Below are positions 54,121-64,000 of a DNA stretch of 64,000 bases, piece by piece. The position numbers and the translations under genes were made by a program. Every line of letters starts with the position of its first letter. The stretch's first letter is position 1. The notes beneath the pieces were generated by a model. The model had not been told where the DNA came from. It worked only from the letters and a program-made list of their open reading frames with translations, and searched no databases. The DNA comes from Labyrinthula sp. Ha (Eukaryota > Sar > Bigyra > Labyrinthulida > Labyrinthulaceae): assembly GCA_015227615.1 (NCBI GenBank), contig JAALGZ010000006.1:186001-250000 (forward strand), read 5' to 3'.

Positions 54121-56411
54121 TGGATTGAATGGGTTGTTTTTTCTCTGTTTGTTAACTTGTTTGAAGTAGCTTCACATCTTCGTTGATGACTTCATTTCTA
54201 TATCAAATATTGATTTTTTCTGTGTATGAGTCTTGGTTATTTGGTCCAGTTTGATGTTTAATCAATCAAGTAAGGTGGAGCACAATTGTCCGGACTGCAG
54301 AAATTGCATCGCCAATATTAGATAATGTCATCCAACTGTATCTTATTCCTGTACCAATAGTTTATTTATCTGAGTTTTCATAAGTTTAAAAAATTTAATA
54401 ACTAATTTATTCCATTCGGCCCGAGTTTGTTCTGATCATCTGTTGATTATCGAAAAAAAATCATAAGGGTTTTTCAATACTATTGATTACCAAAAAGAGA
54501 AATATGAGCAAGAAGTTTGTTGATAAATTATCAACCGATGAAGTTCATCACCTAAAAATAAGTTTACTTTGTAGCAATTATATAAAGAAAAAAAGCTAGC
54601 AGTATTGATTGTGAAAACTTTTGCCATGGTCAATCTTAGGGAGTCCCTTTCATAGTATATTGAGGACGAGCATAGAAGATCTAGAGTAAATATACCGCGA
54701 CAAGAAAGTAATAAAATACCCGAAGAAAAACTTAAGGCGAATTTCAGTCATCTATTTCGAGTGAGCTTTGTTAGATAAACACTTGAGCTCTAACTAAATG
54801 CCCTAGGAGAATGTGGTTGATAAGCCAAGTAGTTTATTGTTTGTTCATGTCTGTACAAGTTTCTTTGTTTTTTATTTAACTTGCACATTTAAGAAACATG
54901 CAGAAATGGTTCCATCTAAAAGTTTATATATATGTAAAAACTATGATGTTTTTCTAAGAATATTTACAGCAACAGGAAGAGAAATATTCTTGCTTACTCC
55001 TATGCCCCTTTTTTCTAACAAGCGAAAGACTCTAATCACTCTGGTCTCTTCATTAGCCGAGAGGTTAAGCTAAGAATCTTGAGTATGTTCAAAAGAACAT
55101 TTCATTAGCTTTCTCCCTCTTAAATCGTAATTTACCTTTATTCCTAGAATTATCATATATATTTCCAACTAGCAGAAATAGAAACAATTCTGAACCATAA
55201 ATCTATGCTTAAGATACTCTTTCCATATCTTGAATAACCTAAAGAACTTCAAGACTTTCTAGTGAGCGCAAATTTACAAGATTACAGCAATATATATCAA
55301 GCCTATAATACTTTGAATAAAATCAGCTATTTAAAGTTTTTCGATAGAATAGCTATTTAACTCCATGAACACTATTTTGTTCTAAAACAAAGGTTAGGAA
55401 TAGAAGGAAACTTGCATTATCTCATACATAAAGGTTTGTCCTCATGTCTTTCCTGTACTTAATCATGTACCTGTTGGTTAGAATTTTCCTTCGTAAGAAC
55501 CCAAAAGTAATGTTGGATCTAGATATGTTTGAATTATAGATGTCTAATTGTATTCAAAATATAGTTTAGTTTCCTAACCTCTTTTTATTGTCTATATATG
55601 AATACAATAAAATAACAAAACCTTCGGTCACAAGATTTAATCTTATTCCTTCGGTATTCTTAAATAGGAACTTGAATACTGCACGATAACCAATACAAAA
55701 GTACTTTGTTCCTTAGTAGTTCCATGAAGCAATAAAACAAGCAAAAGCTAACGGTGTGATGTGAATTTTCTCTCACTTGGCTGCATAGATGAAAAAAAAC
55801 AATATTCCTTGAAAAAGAAAAATTAGTATTTCTTCTTGTTAATATTTTGTCAGCTCCAAAAAAAGTGCAAAGAAAAAATATTCTTCATTTGACGTGTTTA
55901 ATTCATCTTCTTAGCCTTTACTCTTGACCCAGTTTAACATTGTATGTCTATCTGTTTATAACATTATATGTAAGCTAAATAACACTGCACAATTTTTTTT
56001 ATTTCATATACTAGTAAACTTTCTATAAGCCAAAAAACATTTTGTATTAGTTTCTCACCATTTTCAACTTTCATTTCAAGTTTTTCTCTATAATATATAA
56101 GTGAAGAAATACATTTGAAAAATCCAGTATTAATTGTTCATAGAAAACTTTCAAAGAAAAAAATATAAATGATGTTAGCACTTAATCACTTGTTATAAAA
56201 TAATAATAATAAAATAGATGAGTTTAAAATATTGAAGAAACTCTTTTATGCTCGAAAGATAAATCATTAAATCTCCTGAACAAATAAAAATATATAATTT
56301 TCAATATTAATGCATTCTTTGTTATCTTCTACAGCACAAGTATTTCCACGCTCATTTAGAAAATCAAAAACTAAAAGGAAATATGGTCACAACTTTATAA
56401 CCAAAACCCAG
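54121..56411. other. AT-rich intergenic region
   Basis: The left part may hold the outer end of the transposon relic. A stretch near 54,515 (TTTGTTGATAAATTATCAAC) resembles one near 33,045, a possible small shared repeat. No gene supported; the frame at 54813-55073 has no motif. Confidence 0.45.
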
Positions 56412-57151
56412 TTAAACTAGAATACAAGAATAAAATCTAGTGTGTTTATATTTTCTCTTATATAACTCACGGACAACTTTTTCAAAAACTTCATTCACTA
56501 AGATTCCTTCCTTAGCGGAACAAATTAATTCACAGATTCCATTTTTGGCAGAGACAATACGATTAGCTTTCTCCCTCAAGAACTTTAAATTATCATTATT
56601 TTGTTCTAGATCAGACTTATTTCCCACAATAAAAAAAGGAAAAGTTTTTTCTTTGCAACCATTTTCTGCTAGATATTCCTTATGTTTAATTTCCGGAATC
56701 CAAACTTCATCAACTGCTTCTAAACTATCTAGATTTCTTAAGTCATAACAACAAATAAAACCTAGGATATTTTGAATAGGATAACTTACATGAAACCTCT
56801 GTATATGTTAACTTTCTAATCTGTATGAACTCTTCCTGTCCTAAAAATTAGAAAAAAAAAATACCCCCTGTAACCCAAATAGAAAGGAAAAATTTTATAT
56901 TTTTTCCAATAATTATTTTCTTCCCAAGATTATCCATAACTTTATAGTTAAACTGGAAAGAGATTTACTATTTGGCACATATCCCACTTCTTGAACTAAA
57001 CGAAACCAATCAGGAAAGATATATGTTTGGCACAAGCTTTTCTAAAGTTAAGATTTATATAATTTACTTTCCCAACACCTGTATCACCTATGAATAAAAA
57101 AGTACATTTGTTCATACCCACAACAACGATTTTTAAGTCTATTTCCTGCAT
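56412..57151 (-). CDS. Rho/Rac-like small GTPase gene with five introns of 24-30 nt
   Basis: Exons: 57118-57151, 57068-57087, 56969-57041, 56865-56939, 56790-56840 and 56412-56761. Introns are 30, 26, 29, 24 and 28 nt, all GT-AG. The spliced product is 200 residues; human Rac1 has 192. It opens MQEIDLKIVVVGDTGVGK, then GYVPNIMDN (switch I), SIWVTGGQEEF (switch II), TYTEVSCFICCYDL, WIPEIKH (Rho hallmark), VGNKSDL (G4) and CSAKEG (G5), and ends with a basic stretch and CAAX box CILV for prenylation. Oddities: the GT-AG junction of intron 2 leaves an extra Lys in the P-loop (GKKS). The switch I Thr is Asn, and the G3 Asp is Val. It is therefore either an atypical, poorly hydrolysing GTPase or an early pseudogene. 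Cytosol/plasma-membrane signalling is expected. No link to the cluster is visible. Confidence 0.8.
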
Positions 57152-60100
57152 AAATTTAATCAAATTCTCAGTAATGTACCATTTAATGATGCACATATTT
57201 TGGGCATACTTGAAGTAATATACATTAGATTAACACATAAATATCGAATCGACACCATCGAAGTTTAAAATTATATAGAAAAGGACAACCAAAGTCATAT
57301 CAGTAACAATCTATACTTTAATGTTAGCTGCAAAGTTTAATCCAATATAGGATCAATAACTTTTATTTTGAGTATAAAAGATTGAGAATTTTGAATGACC
57401 AATTGCCTACTGTTCAAAAGATGAAATTAGTTGACACAGTATTTAGAAATTATGTAACAAACTAGGAAGCCTAACGTTACACATATATGGTATATCATGG
57501 CACTTCTGACATTAATGGCTAAACTTTATAGAGTTAATTTTTCCATGACAATAGACTAGAAGCAGCAGATGCAATGGTACATTCTGTGTCAACACATTAA
57601 CAGTTTCACACGCATTTTCGTTGCTCTGGCGGAATAGCATATGATAGGGAATTCTTAATGAGAGAAAAATTATTTCGAATTGACCGATTAGTTTATATGG
57701 AATAATAATTTTCATTCAAGGAAGATTTTGTTGTAAATTTTGCTTTTTTAAGGTACTGCCTTATCATGAACATTAGTAGTTTATGTTAAAGCAGAGCCTC
57801 TAGGCTTTCCATTATTGGTTCCTTTCACCAAAAAGACCACATTATAGGAAAATTATGGTTTTTGCAGCAGCATTACATGGTTTCTATTATGTTTATATGC
57901 TTTTGGTGCGTCTTTCAATAGTCCTTACTGATCAAATTAACCTCAATGCCATATTTTTATGTTCCCTACACATTTTTTAGTATTTATTGCTATTGTGATA
58001 CCTATCAAAAAAGGCTTTCTCCATCATTTCAAGAGTAGTATATCAAACTGAAAAGGACTTTCATTGAATAAAGTAAACTTCAAGCTATACTTTCCAAAAG
58101 AACTTTGCACACCAGAACTTTCATTTTTAAGACAAAATTCTAGTAGTGAATAGTACGAGGAGAACGCATTTGAAATTGATGTGGACATTTTGAACTGTGT
58201 AGTAGGTGCTTAGCAATGAATAGTCACATACAGTCCAGTGATGATTAATTTTCATGGTTGTGACATCTACATAAATGTTGTTAATAATAGCTGGAATCTC
58301 TTAACCTTATAGAATAGGGTTAGAAAGTTTTTTATTGGGCAATCAAGCTTCAATAAGCTTTTAAATGAAATTAAGTAAGATATCAAAGACATAAATATTA
58401 TTGAAGTTAACTACCTTGTGCAAACCTAGAATACAAAAGAAGGCAAAAGAGAAAAAGAATCATATTGAACTGTGAGAAATAAATTGAGTTGGCAGGAGTT
58501 TATACTTTCTCGTATTTTGTAGGCGTGGTCTCCGAGAATATAATTATTCTGCTTTATGGACAATATTGTTTTCAGTAAGTAAGAACACATCATTATTCTA
58601 TTCCTAGAAGAGATAACAGAGACTGAAAAAAATAAAAATTTCCTACTATATTCCATAACTCCATCCATTGAAGGAAATCACTTTTGCACTAAGAGGTCAG
58701 CTAAGCAAAAGATTCCAAGGTGCAGAAATCTCGTTCATAAAAAATCTCAGTATTAGTATTTAACTCATTATTAGATATCTTGCTCCACATGCTTTATCAA
58801 AAATTCCAATGCGTTTAGTAAATCAAGCTAAAAAGACTACTCTAACATGTGAAACAAAGTTTATATCAACGACTTTGAATTGTATACACCTAATGCAATG
58901 TAAAAATTGTGAGAAAATGTGTATGAACCGTAGGTAATGGCAATAGTTTCTAAGTTCAAATTCCCGATTTTCCTCACCACTTTGAAGAAGTTACTTGTTA
59001 CGGCTTCTGCGTCGACATGTAATCTACCTAACCTGTCTATATTAATGAAAGTAATGTTCTTTTTTCCTAGTGTAAATTCATCTCATACTATTCAATGAAA
59101 TGTGCATGTAAGTTAATACATATATTTGGTTACTGTTCATCCTTTTGGACAAGAATTATATATCTCCAGACTATCCGATCAAGTAGCAAATTTGTGCTTA
59201 ATATGTTGATTCTTACTATTTTGGAATTTGTATATTCACTCAACTATATCCTATGTAGATTATTATCTATTTTTTACCTGAATCTACATTGTTTAAGTCA
59301 TTTTTCAAAACAGTTTAATTTTGTTGGTACTTGAATCATAATTAAAGCTATTTTGTTGAAATTACCGCGGTTCATCTGTAATGGTATTAGAAACTCTTAA
59401 AACTAATTGTATATAACATTAGAAATATCTATGTACACAAGAAAATAATCTGAAGATAGTCTCCTCTTTTTCAAACGACTTGTAATATTTTACCTCCTTC
59501 AGTAATAAATATATAGTTTAATAGTAGTTAGTTTTCATGCCTTGTGTATTAGGATATAGTTTGATTATGAAAAACGACTAATGAAAGTTAAATCAGCTGT
59601 TTCTTGTTGTAGAAGCAATTTCTATAAATAGATTCCCTTCACCATTAGATTCTCATTGTTTATTTATTGGGAAGTCTATGGACTCAAGCCAAAAAATACA
59701 ATATTGTGTCATCTATAGGAAGTTAGACACAGATGGTTGCTGTCATGACATAAGCAACGAATCTTGCATTCAACCCTAAATAAGCTACTAAGAGTAACAC
59801 AGAGCTGTAACTGCAGTTTACCCGAATATCTAACATTATTTTCGAATTTAGATAGAGGTGAAGGAATTGCAAGATTGATCTATTTTGATTCATGAAAAAA
59901 ATAATGGGGGGGAGAATTGTTTGATAGATTAGAATATATATGATTGAAAAAGTATGTATTAAAGTGTTGGCCTATAACGTGTGGGTAAGCTCAACTTTCT
60001 TTCTTTTTCAATTTTTTAAGCAAAAATAGTTGTTCGCCATGATGGCTTCATAACCTGCTTGAAACAAAATAATTTAAGTTGAATCAAGAAAACTTAAAGG

Positions 60101-63100
60101 ATATTTTTATTTTTTAGTATCAGCTAGTGTAATTGTTAAGTTTAAGCGCAAAAGCAAAAAAATAAGAAAGAACATAGCATAAAGGTATATTAAGAATCAA
60201 ACCAGAATTATTAGTTATACATTACATACCCGATTCCTTCTTGAACAAAAAGCATCAAAATAAAAATAACTATATCCTTTAATGAGATCTCTTCAATTTT
60301 CTTAAATTTTACACTGTTAGATAAGAAAACCAACCCATTTTGGAAGAACACATAAAACAAACTCAGTGAACTTACAAGATTCTATCATAACCAAGGCAAG
60401 AGTAGCACATTAAAGAGAAAAGTTCAGAATTCCTCTTATTTGTCGATGAGAATGTTGATTTTTTTAAATATGCTACCCGATGTCTTAATGGGTGCCACAC
60501 TAGAGTTCCCATTCATTTTATGTACTCATAGTCGGTAAGGCAACATACTGCTGTTAGCAGCTAATAGGAGGAAATTTCATTATTGACAGGTTTTCAATGT
60601 CGTGCTGGTGGGAGTAATACTTCTCGCCCAGGTGTACTAGTTTCATCTGTGCAAAAATATAATGAATAACGCTCTAGGTGACAAGATTTTTTTTTCGTTC
60701 TCAGTGTGATATTATTATAGGAAGTAGACGGTATTCGACTAATTTTATTACTTATTTACTAAGACTGGACAGCAAACCAACCGGTACACCACAAACACAT
60801 ATATATATATATATAATTAAAGGTTTTTATCAAGTTAACAGATAATATCCCCAATATAGCTTCATTATTCAACTCGCCTGGATATTACCATATTTTGTTT
60901 TTTTCTCTCACTTTTCTTATAGAAAACCAAAGTACAAATATATGAAATAGATTCTAGAATCCGCACTACATGAAACAAACTTACACAACTGTCTCCATAC
61001 AAGAAATTTTGGCTCCTGCAATTTAATTAAAGTATGTTCTACTCCCCTTGGTTTTGTCGAACTATATTTTCGACTCTAGCTTGGGTTCCGTCCTAATGGA
61101 CAAACGCTACTATAAAGCACTATTGCTAACTTTACTATAGATACACTTATCCTGCTTATTCAAAATTCTTATACCTTCAAACTTTTGAAATAAAGCCTAA
61201 TTGAAAAGATCATAAGATATTCGTTTTTTGTTACTTCACTATACCGAGATTATATGAAACTATGTCAACAACCAGACTAAATATATTTAGTATTCAGCAT
61301 ATGCAGTAGAGTTTAAATGTCTCGCTTTTGACTCTAGATATATTAAAAAAAAGCTGATGACTTTATTCACTGTTGAATATGAAATATTGTTGATTAATTT
61401 TATTGAGTTTTTTTTTAAGGATTATAGGAAGTGAGAATAAGTATAATGATACCAACAAATATAACATCTTTAGAAAACTTAGAAAAAAAAGCCAAGTTCT
61501 TTCATTCAATAAAAATGACTAGTAGAAAGTGTCGACTCAAAGATTATCATCAATATATAAGGAATCACAGGGAAGGCTAGAAATATTAACTACTGTTAAA
61601 ATGGAGTCAATGCTTTCTGCCAAGCACTTTGGTGGAATAATCTGCTGAAGCTCAATCTAAACTTCTAATATTTTTTCTGGGATATAGCGGGATACTAATA
61701 CTCATGAAACTTTACTATATTGAATCCAGAACGAACATAAAAAGTTTTTAACTATATTAGGATCAACATTGTCCTCAAAGTAAACCAATTCGACTAAAAC
61801 GCAAGAAAATTTGATAAGGAGCAAAAACTATATTTTGCAGTATTATGGAGTGCTAGTATAGGTTTCTATCTGTTAAAATACTTCTCTGATAAGTATTCTT
61901 TGCTGCTGGTTTTTCTTAAAACTTCTGTCTAAATCTTCTGATTCTTCTCTTCTAAATCGCAAGGAAAAGTCGACACGAGTTCTTTTCTATATTTTTAACT
62001 ATTAAGTTAGTGTCTGCTTAATACTCCCTCTAAACTTCTCACTGAACCAAATTCTACAGCTAATTAATACGCTAAAATATTCTAGTCTTTACACTGCAAC
62101 TTCCTGTATTCTCTTCTCATATCCTTACCGGTATTCTTCCAGTTAGCTATGTTTCAATTTTAAATACACATCACGAGATTTCATTCACCATACCACGTCA
62201 TCACTCTAGTTAAAAAATGTTAAATTTCAAACTTCGTAAATACAATAAATTGCAAAACGATCTTTTACCAGAAATTACGAGCGCGGATACATACCAAACT
62301 TCCCCATATTTCTACAAGTATACAACAAGAATCTGTATTATTTACCTTAACTTAATAGAACATATTTATTTTCTTCGAATGCTAATTTACTTTGTTTCTT
62401 AGAGCAGGTATTTTTGAATAACGAATATTATATTCTTAGCTCTTTAGGAAAAAGGCTTTACTCTTGGAAATTGAAATAAATCTGGGTTCTTTGTTGCATA
62501 AAAAATCTCTTGTAGAAGAATAAAAGTGAAAACTCTTTAATAAACTTCTTAATGAAAATCATGCCTTTTTCCAAACTCTGATGAAGTACGTTTACCTAAT
62601 TGTGCCGTATGATTGTCTTCTTTTCTTTTTTATTTATTTACCAGAAGCATAAAGAGAAGGAATAAAATTTATTGAAACAGATGTCTATAAAATATTCATT
62701 GTTAGCATAAGACGAAAGCTACTTTATTACACATCTTACACGTTCGTAATTGTACTATGAAATTGTGTAATTTTCTTCTTATAGACATGATGAACAGAAA
62801 AGAAAATTTAATAGACAGGTGTATTTATTAAAAGAAAGCATCATCTCCACTCTAAGAGTACATTTGGATATACACACAGGTGCATAATTTTACGGAGATA
62901 TTTCTTTTCTTTGTGACAAGAGTTAATGTTTGGAAACTTAAACCAAACAAACAAATATTTCGTGGCATAATAGTTTCGTTGGTTAGACTCCAATTGTGTT
63001 TTCACAGAAGTGTTAAGAAAACTAGAAGCAATAAGACTTAACTACCACTCAAATATAATTTATAACATATAATAGTATATAAATGAAAACAGAAGGTATA

Positions 63101-63281
63101 AAAATAAAAATAGATTAACTTAAAAATGAATATTTTATGTTCAAGTGGTTATTCATGGCTTTTTAAAAATAGCTTTATATTCTTTAATGTGGAATTTTAT
63201 CAACTATGAAGATGAAACTATTTAGTTCCAGATAAATAGCTGTACAACTTAATATTACCAGCTCAAGGTGTTTCTGGAGCA
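57152..63281. other. Long AT-rich intergenic region
   Basis: About 6.1 kb. The first few hundred bases should be the GTPase promoter. Beyond that I see only short AT-rich frames (for example 59095-59334, hydrophobic and without motif) and simple repeats, including the AT tract listed separately. No RNA gene or transposon recognised. Confidence 0.5.
60799..60815. repeat. (AT)n microsatellite
   Basis: An uninterrupted run of alternating A and T, about eight units. Confidence 0.8.
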
Positions 63282-64000
63282 TTATAATAATTGCTTTTCC
63301 TTTTGAGCCTTTCTTTTATTTCTTGATAAATATGATAAGAGTCTAAATGAATTATCTTCTTCGTCTTCTTTATAATAGTTTCTAAAAAGAACTTTTTTCA
63401 CACAGCTGCTTGAACCTAATTCATAAACACATGAAACAAGTGCTGGATCAGAACAATATAAACTCCATACTTCAAGAAACAACTTTACAGATTTGTTTCC
63501 ACGTAGACTATCACGTAAGCCTAAAAGAAAACAGCATTGTTCTCGACTATTTGTTTTCTTTTCTTTTCTTGCGGCAAATAGCTCTAAGTGTCTCAAATTA
63601 GAAAACGAATTTTGAAATAAAAAACTCTTACTTCGAAGAAATTTTCTAGTTGGAAACATATCTTCTTGACTTGAGCGTACAAGAGATATACGTCTAAAGT
63701 TTTCTTCCACGTCATAAAAATGAGTTCTCAACTTCTTCACGCAATATTCAAGATCTTCTATAAGAAAAGGTTCAAACTTCCCTTCAATTATTATTCTTGT
63801 TTCTTTATTCAGACCAAATAAATTGGATAATTTTGACCAGAAGAAAGAACTCCGAAGACAGCTTTTCTCTAAAGTTACAGTCTTCACGTCAATCTCTTTC
63901 ATCAACTCCGTAAAAAAACAATTTGTTACATCGACAGCTTGGTTAAAGCTCGTCCGAAATTCAAAAAAACATTCATCACTTGCCACTTTTTCATGTACAA
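63282..64000 (-). CDS. Family D protein, copy 2, 5' end beyond the window
   Basis: The frame is open to the right edge, so about the first 80 residues (by comparison with copy 1) lie outside; the visible part is about 239 residues. It aligns with copy 1 from ECFFEFRT to the end. From VEENFRRIS onward the two are almost identical; before that they are clearly diverged. The C-terminal tail differs again (LSYLSRNKRKAQKE) and is basic. An internal GTG at 63984-63986 is not a start, because the frame continues upstream with conserved-looking codons. No domain recognised. The distance from copy 1 (about 15 kb) and the shared tract argue for ectopic gene conversion. Confidence 0.75.
   Translation of the reverse strand, partial: VHEKVASDECFFEFRTSFNQAVDVTNCFFTELMKEIDVKTVTLEKSCLRSSFFWSKLSNLFGLNKETRIIIEGKFEPFLIEDLEYCVKKLRTHFYDVEENFRRISLVRSSQEDMFPTRKFLRSKSFLFQNSFSNLRHLELFAARKEKKTNSREQCCFLLGLRDSLRGNKSVKLFLEVWSLYCSDPALVSCVYELGSSSCVKKVLFRNYYKEDEEDNSFRLLSYLSRNKRKAQKEKQLL
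63379..63708 (-). repeat. Near-identical tract shared by the two family D genes, copy 2
   Basis: Partner of 47024-47353, same strand, equal length, with only scattered single-base differences. Confidence 0.75.

Noticed and set aside
1-64000. CRISPR array, prokaryotic operon or organelle genome
   Set aside because: No regularly spaced repeats, no ribosome-binding sites, and eukaryotic membrane-anchored P450s, a CAAX GTPase and spliceosomal-type introns are present.

Overview
The window looks like nuclear DNA of an AT-rich, intron-poor microbial eukaryote that I cannot place further. Genes are long uninterrupted frames on both strands, separated by kilobases of AT-rich DNA. Proteins carry eukaryotic features: ER-anchored P450s, a prenylated Rho/Rac-type GTPase and bZIP-like proteins. 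TAA, TAG and TGA all end genes, so the code is standard. The one clearly spliced gene has five introns of only 24-30 nt.

Layout. 1-3.3 kb has no recognisable gene. 3.3-48 kb is an accessory-looking cluster built from paralogous families. Family A is three giant membrane flavoproteins (3348-7046 -, 21106-24555 -, 36112-40014 +). Each reads as an SRPBCC/START-like N-terminal domain, an amine-oxidase-type FAD domain, one membrane segment and a C-terminal domain resembling the D27 carotenoid-isomerase domain (DUF4033). Family B is four cytochromes P450 (7491-9200 +, 11015-12706 +, 16983-18668 -, 29180-30868 +). Family C is three bZIP-like proteins (19132-20265 +, 31058-32209 -, 45647-46717 +) plus a deleted relic (20313-20576). 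A seven-membrane-segment protein (9666-10622 -) and a possible small membrane locus (28504-29124) lie among them. Family D, of unknown function, has one member at 46936-47871 and another cut by the window end (63282-64000).

48-64 kb is gene-poor. It holds a decayed Mutator-like DNA transposon (about 52.5-54.1 kb), a decayed or spliced coding region beside it (51.5-52.4 kb) and the Rho/Rac-like gene (56412-57151 -).

How it may work together (inference): the multidomain flavoproteins and P450s would sit on the same membrane and transform a hydrophobic substrate. A carotenoid or other isoprenoid is suggested only by the D27 resemblance. All four P450s lack the I-helix acid/alcohol pair, so chemistry that does not activate O2 is possible. 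The bZIP-like proteins are candidate local regulators, and GACGTC or CACGTG cores occur in the intergenic promoters of several cluster genes. Paralogues here are being homogenised: a roughly 550 bp inverted repeat joins the promoters and 5' ends of two P450 genes, and a roughly 330 bp tract joins the two family-D genes.
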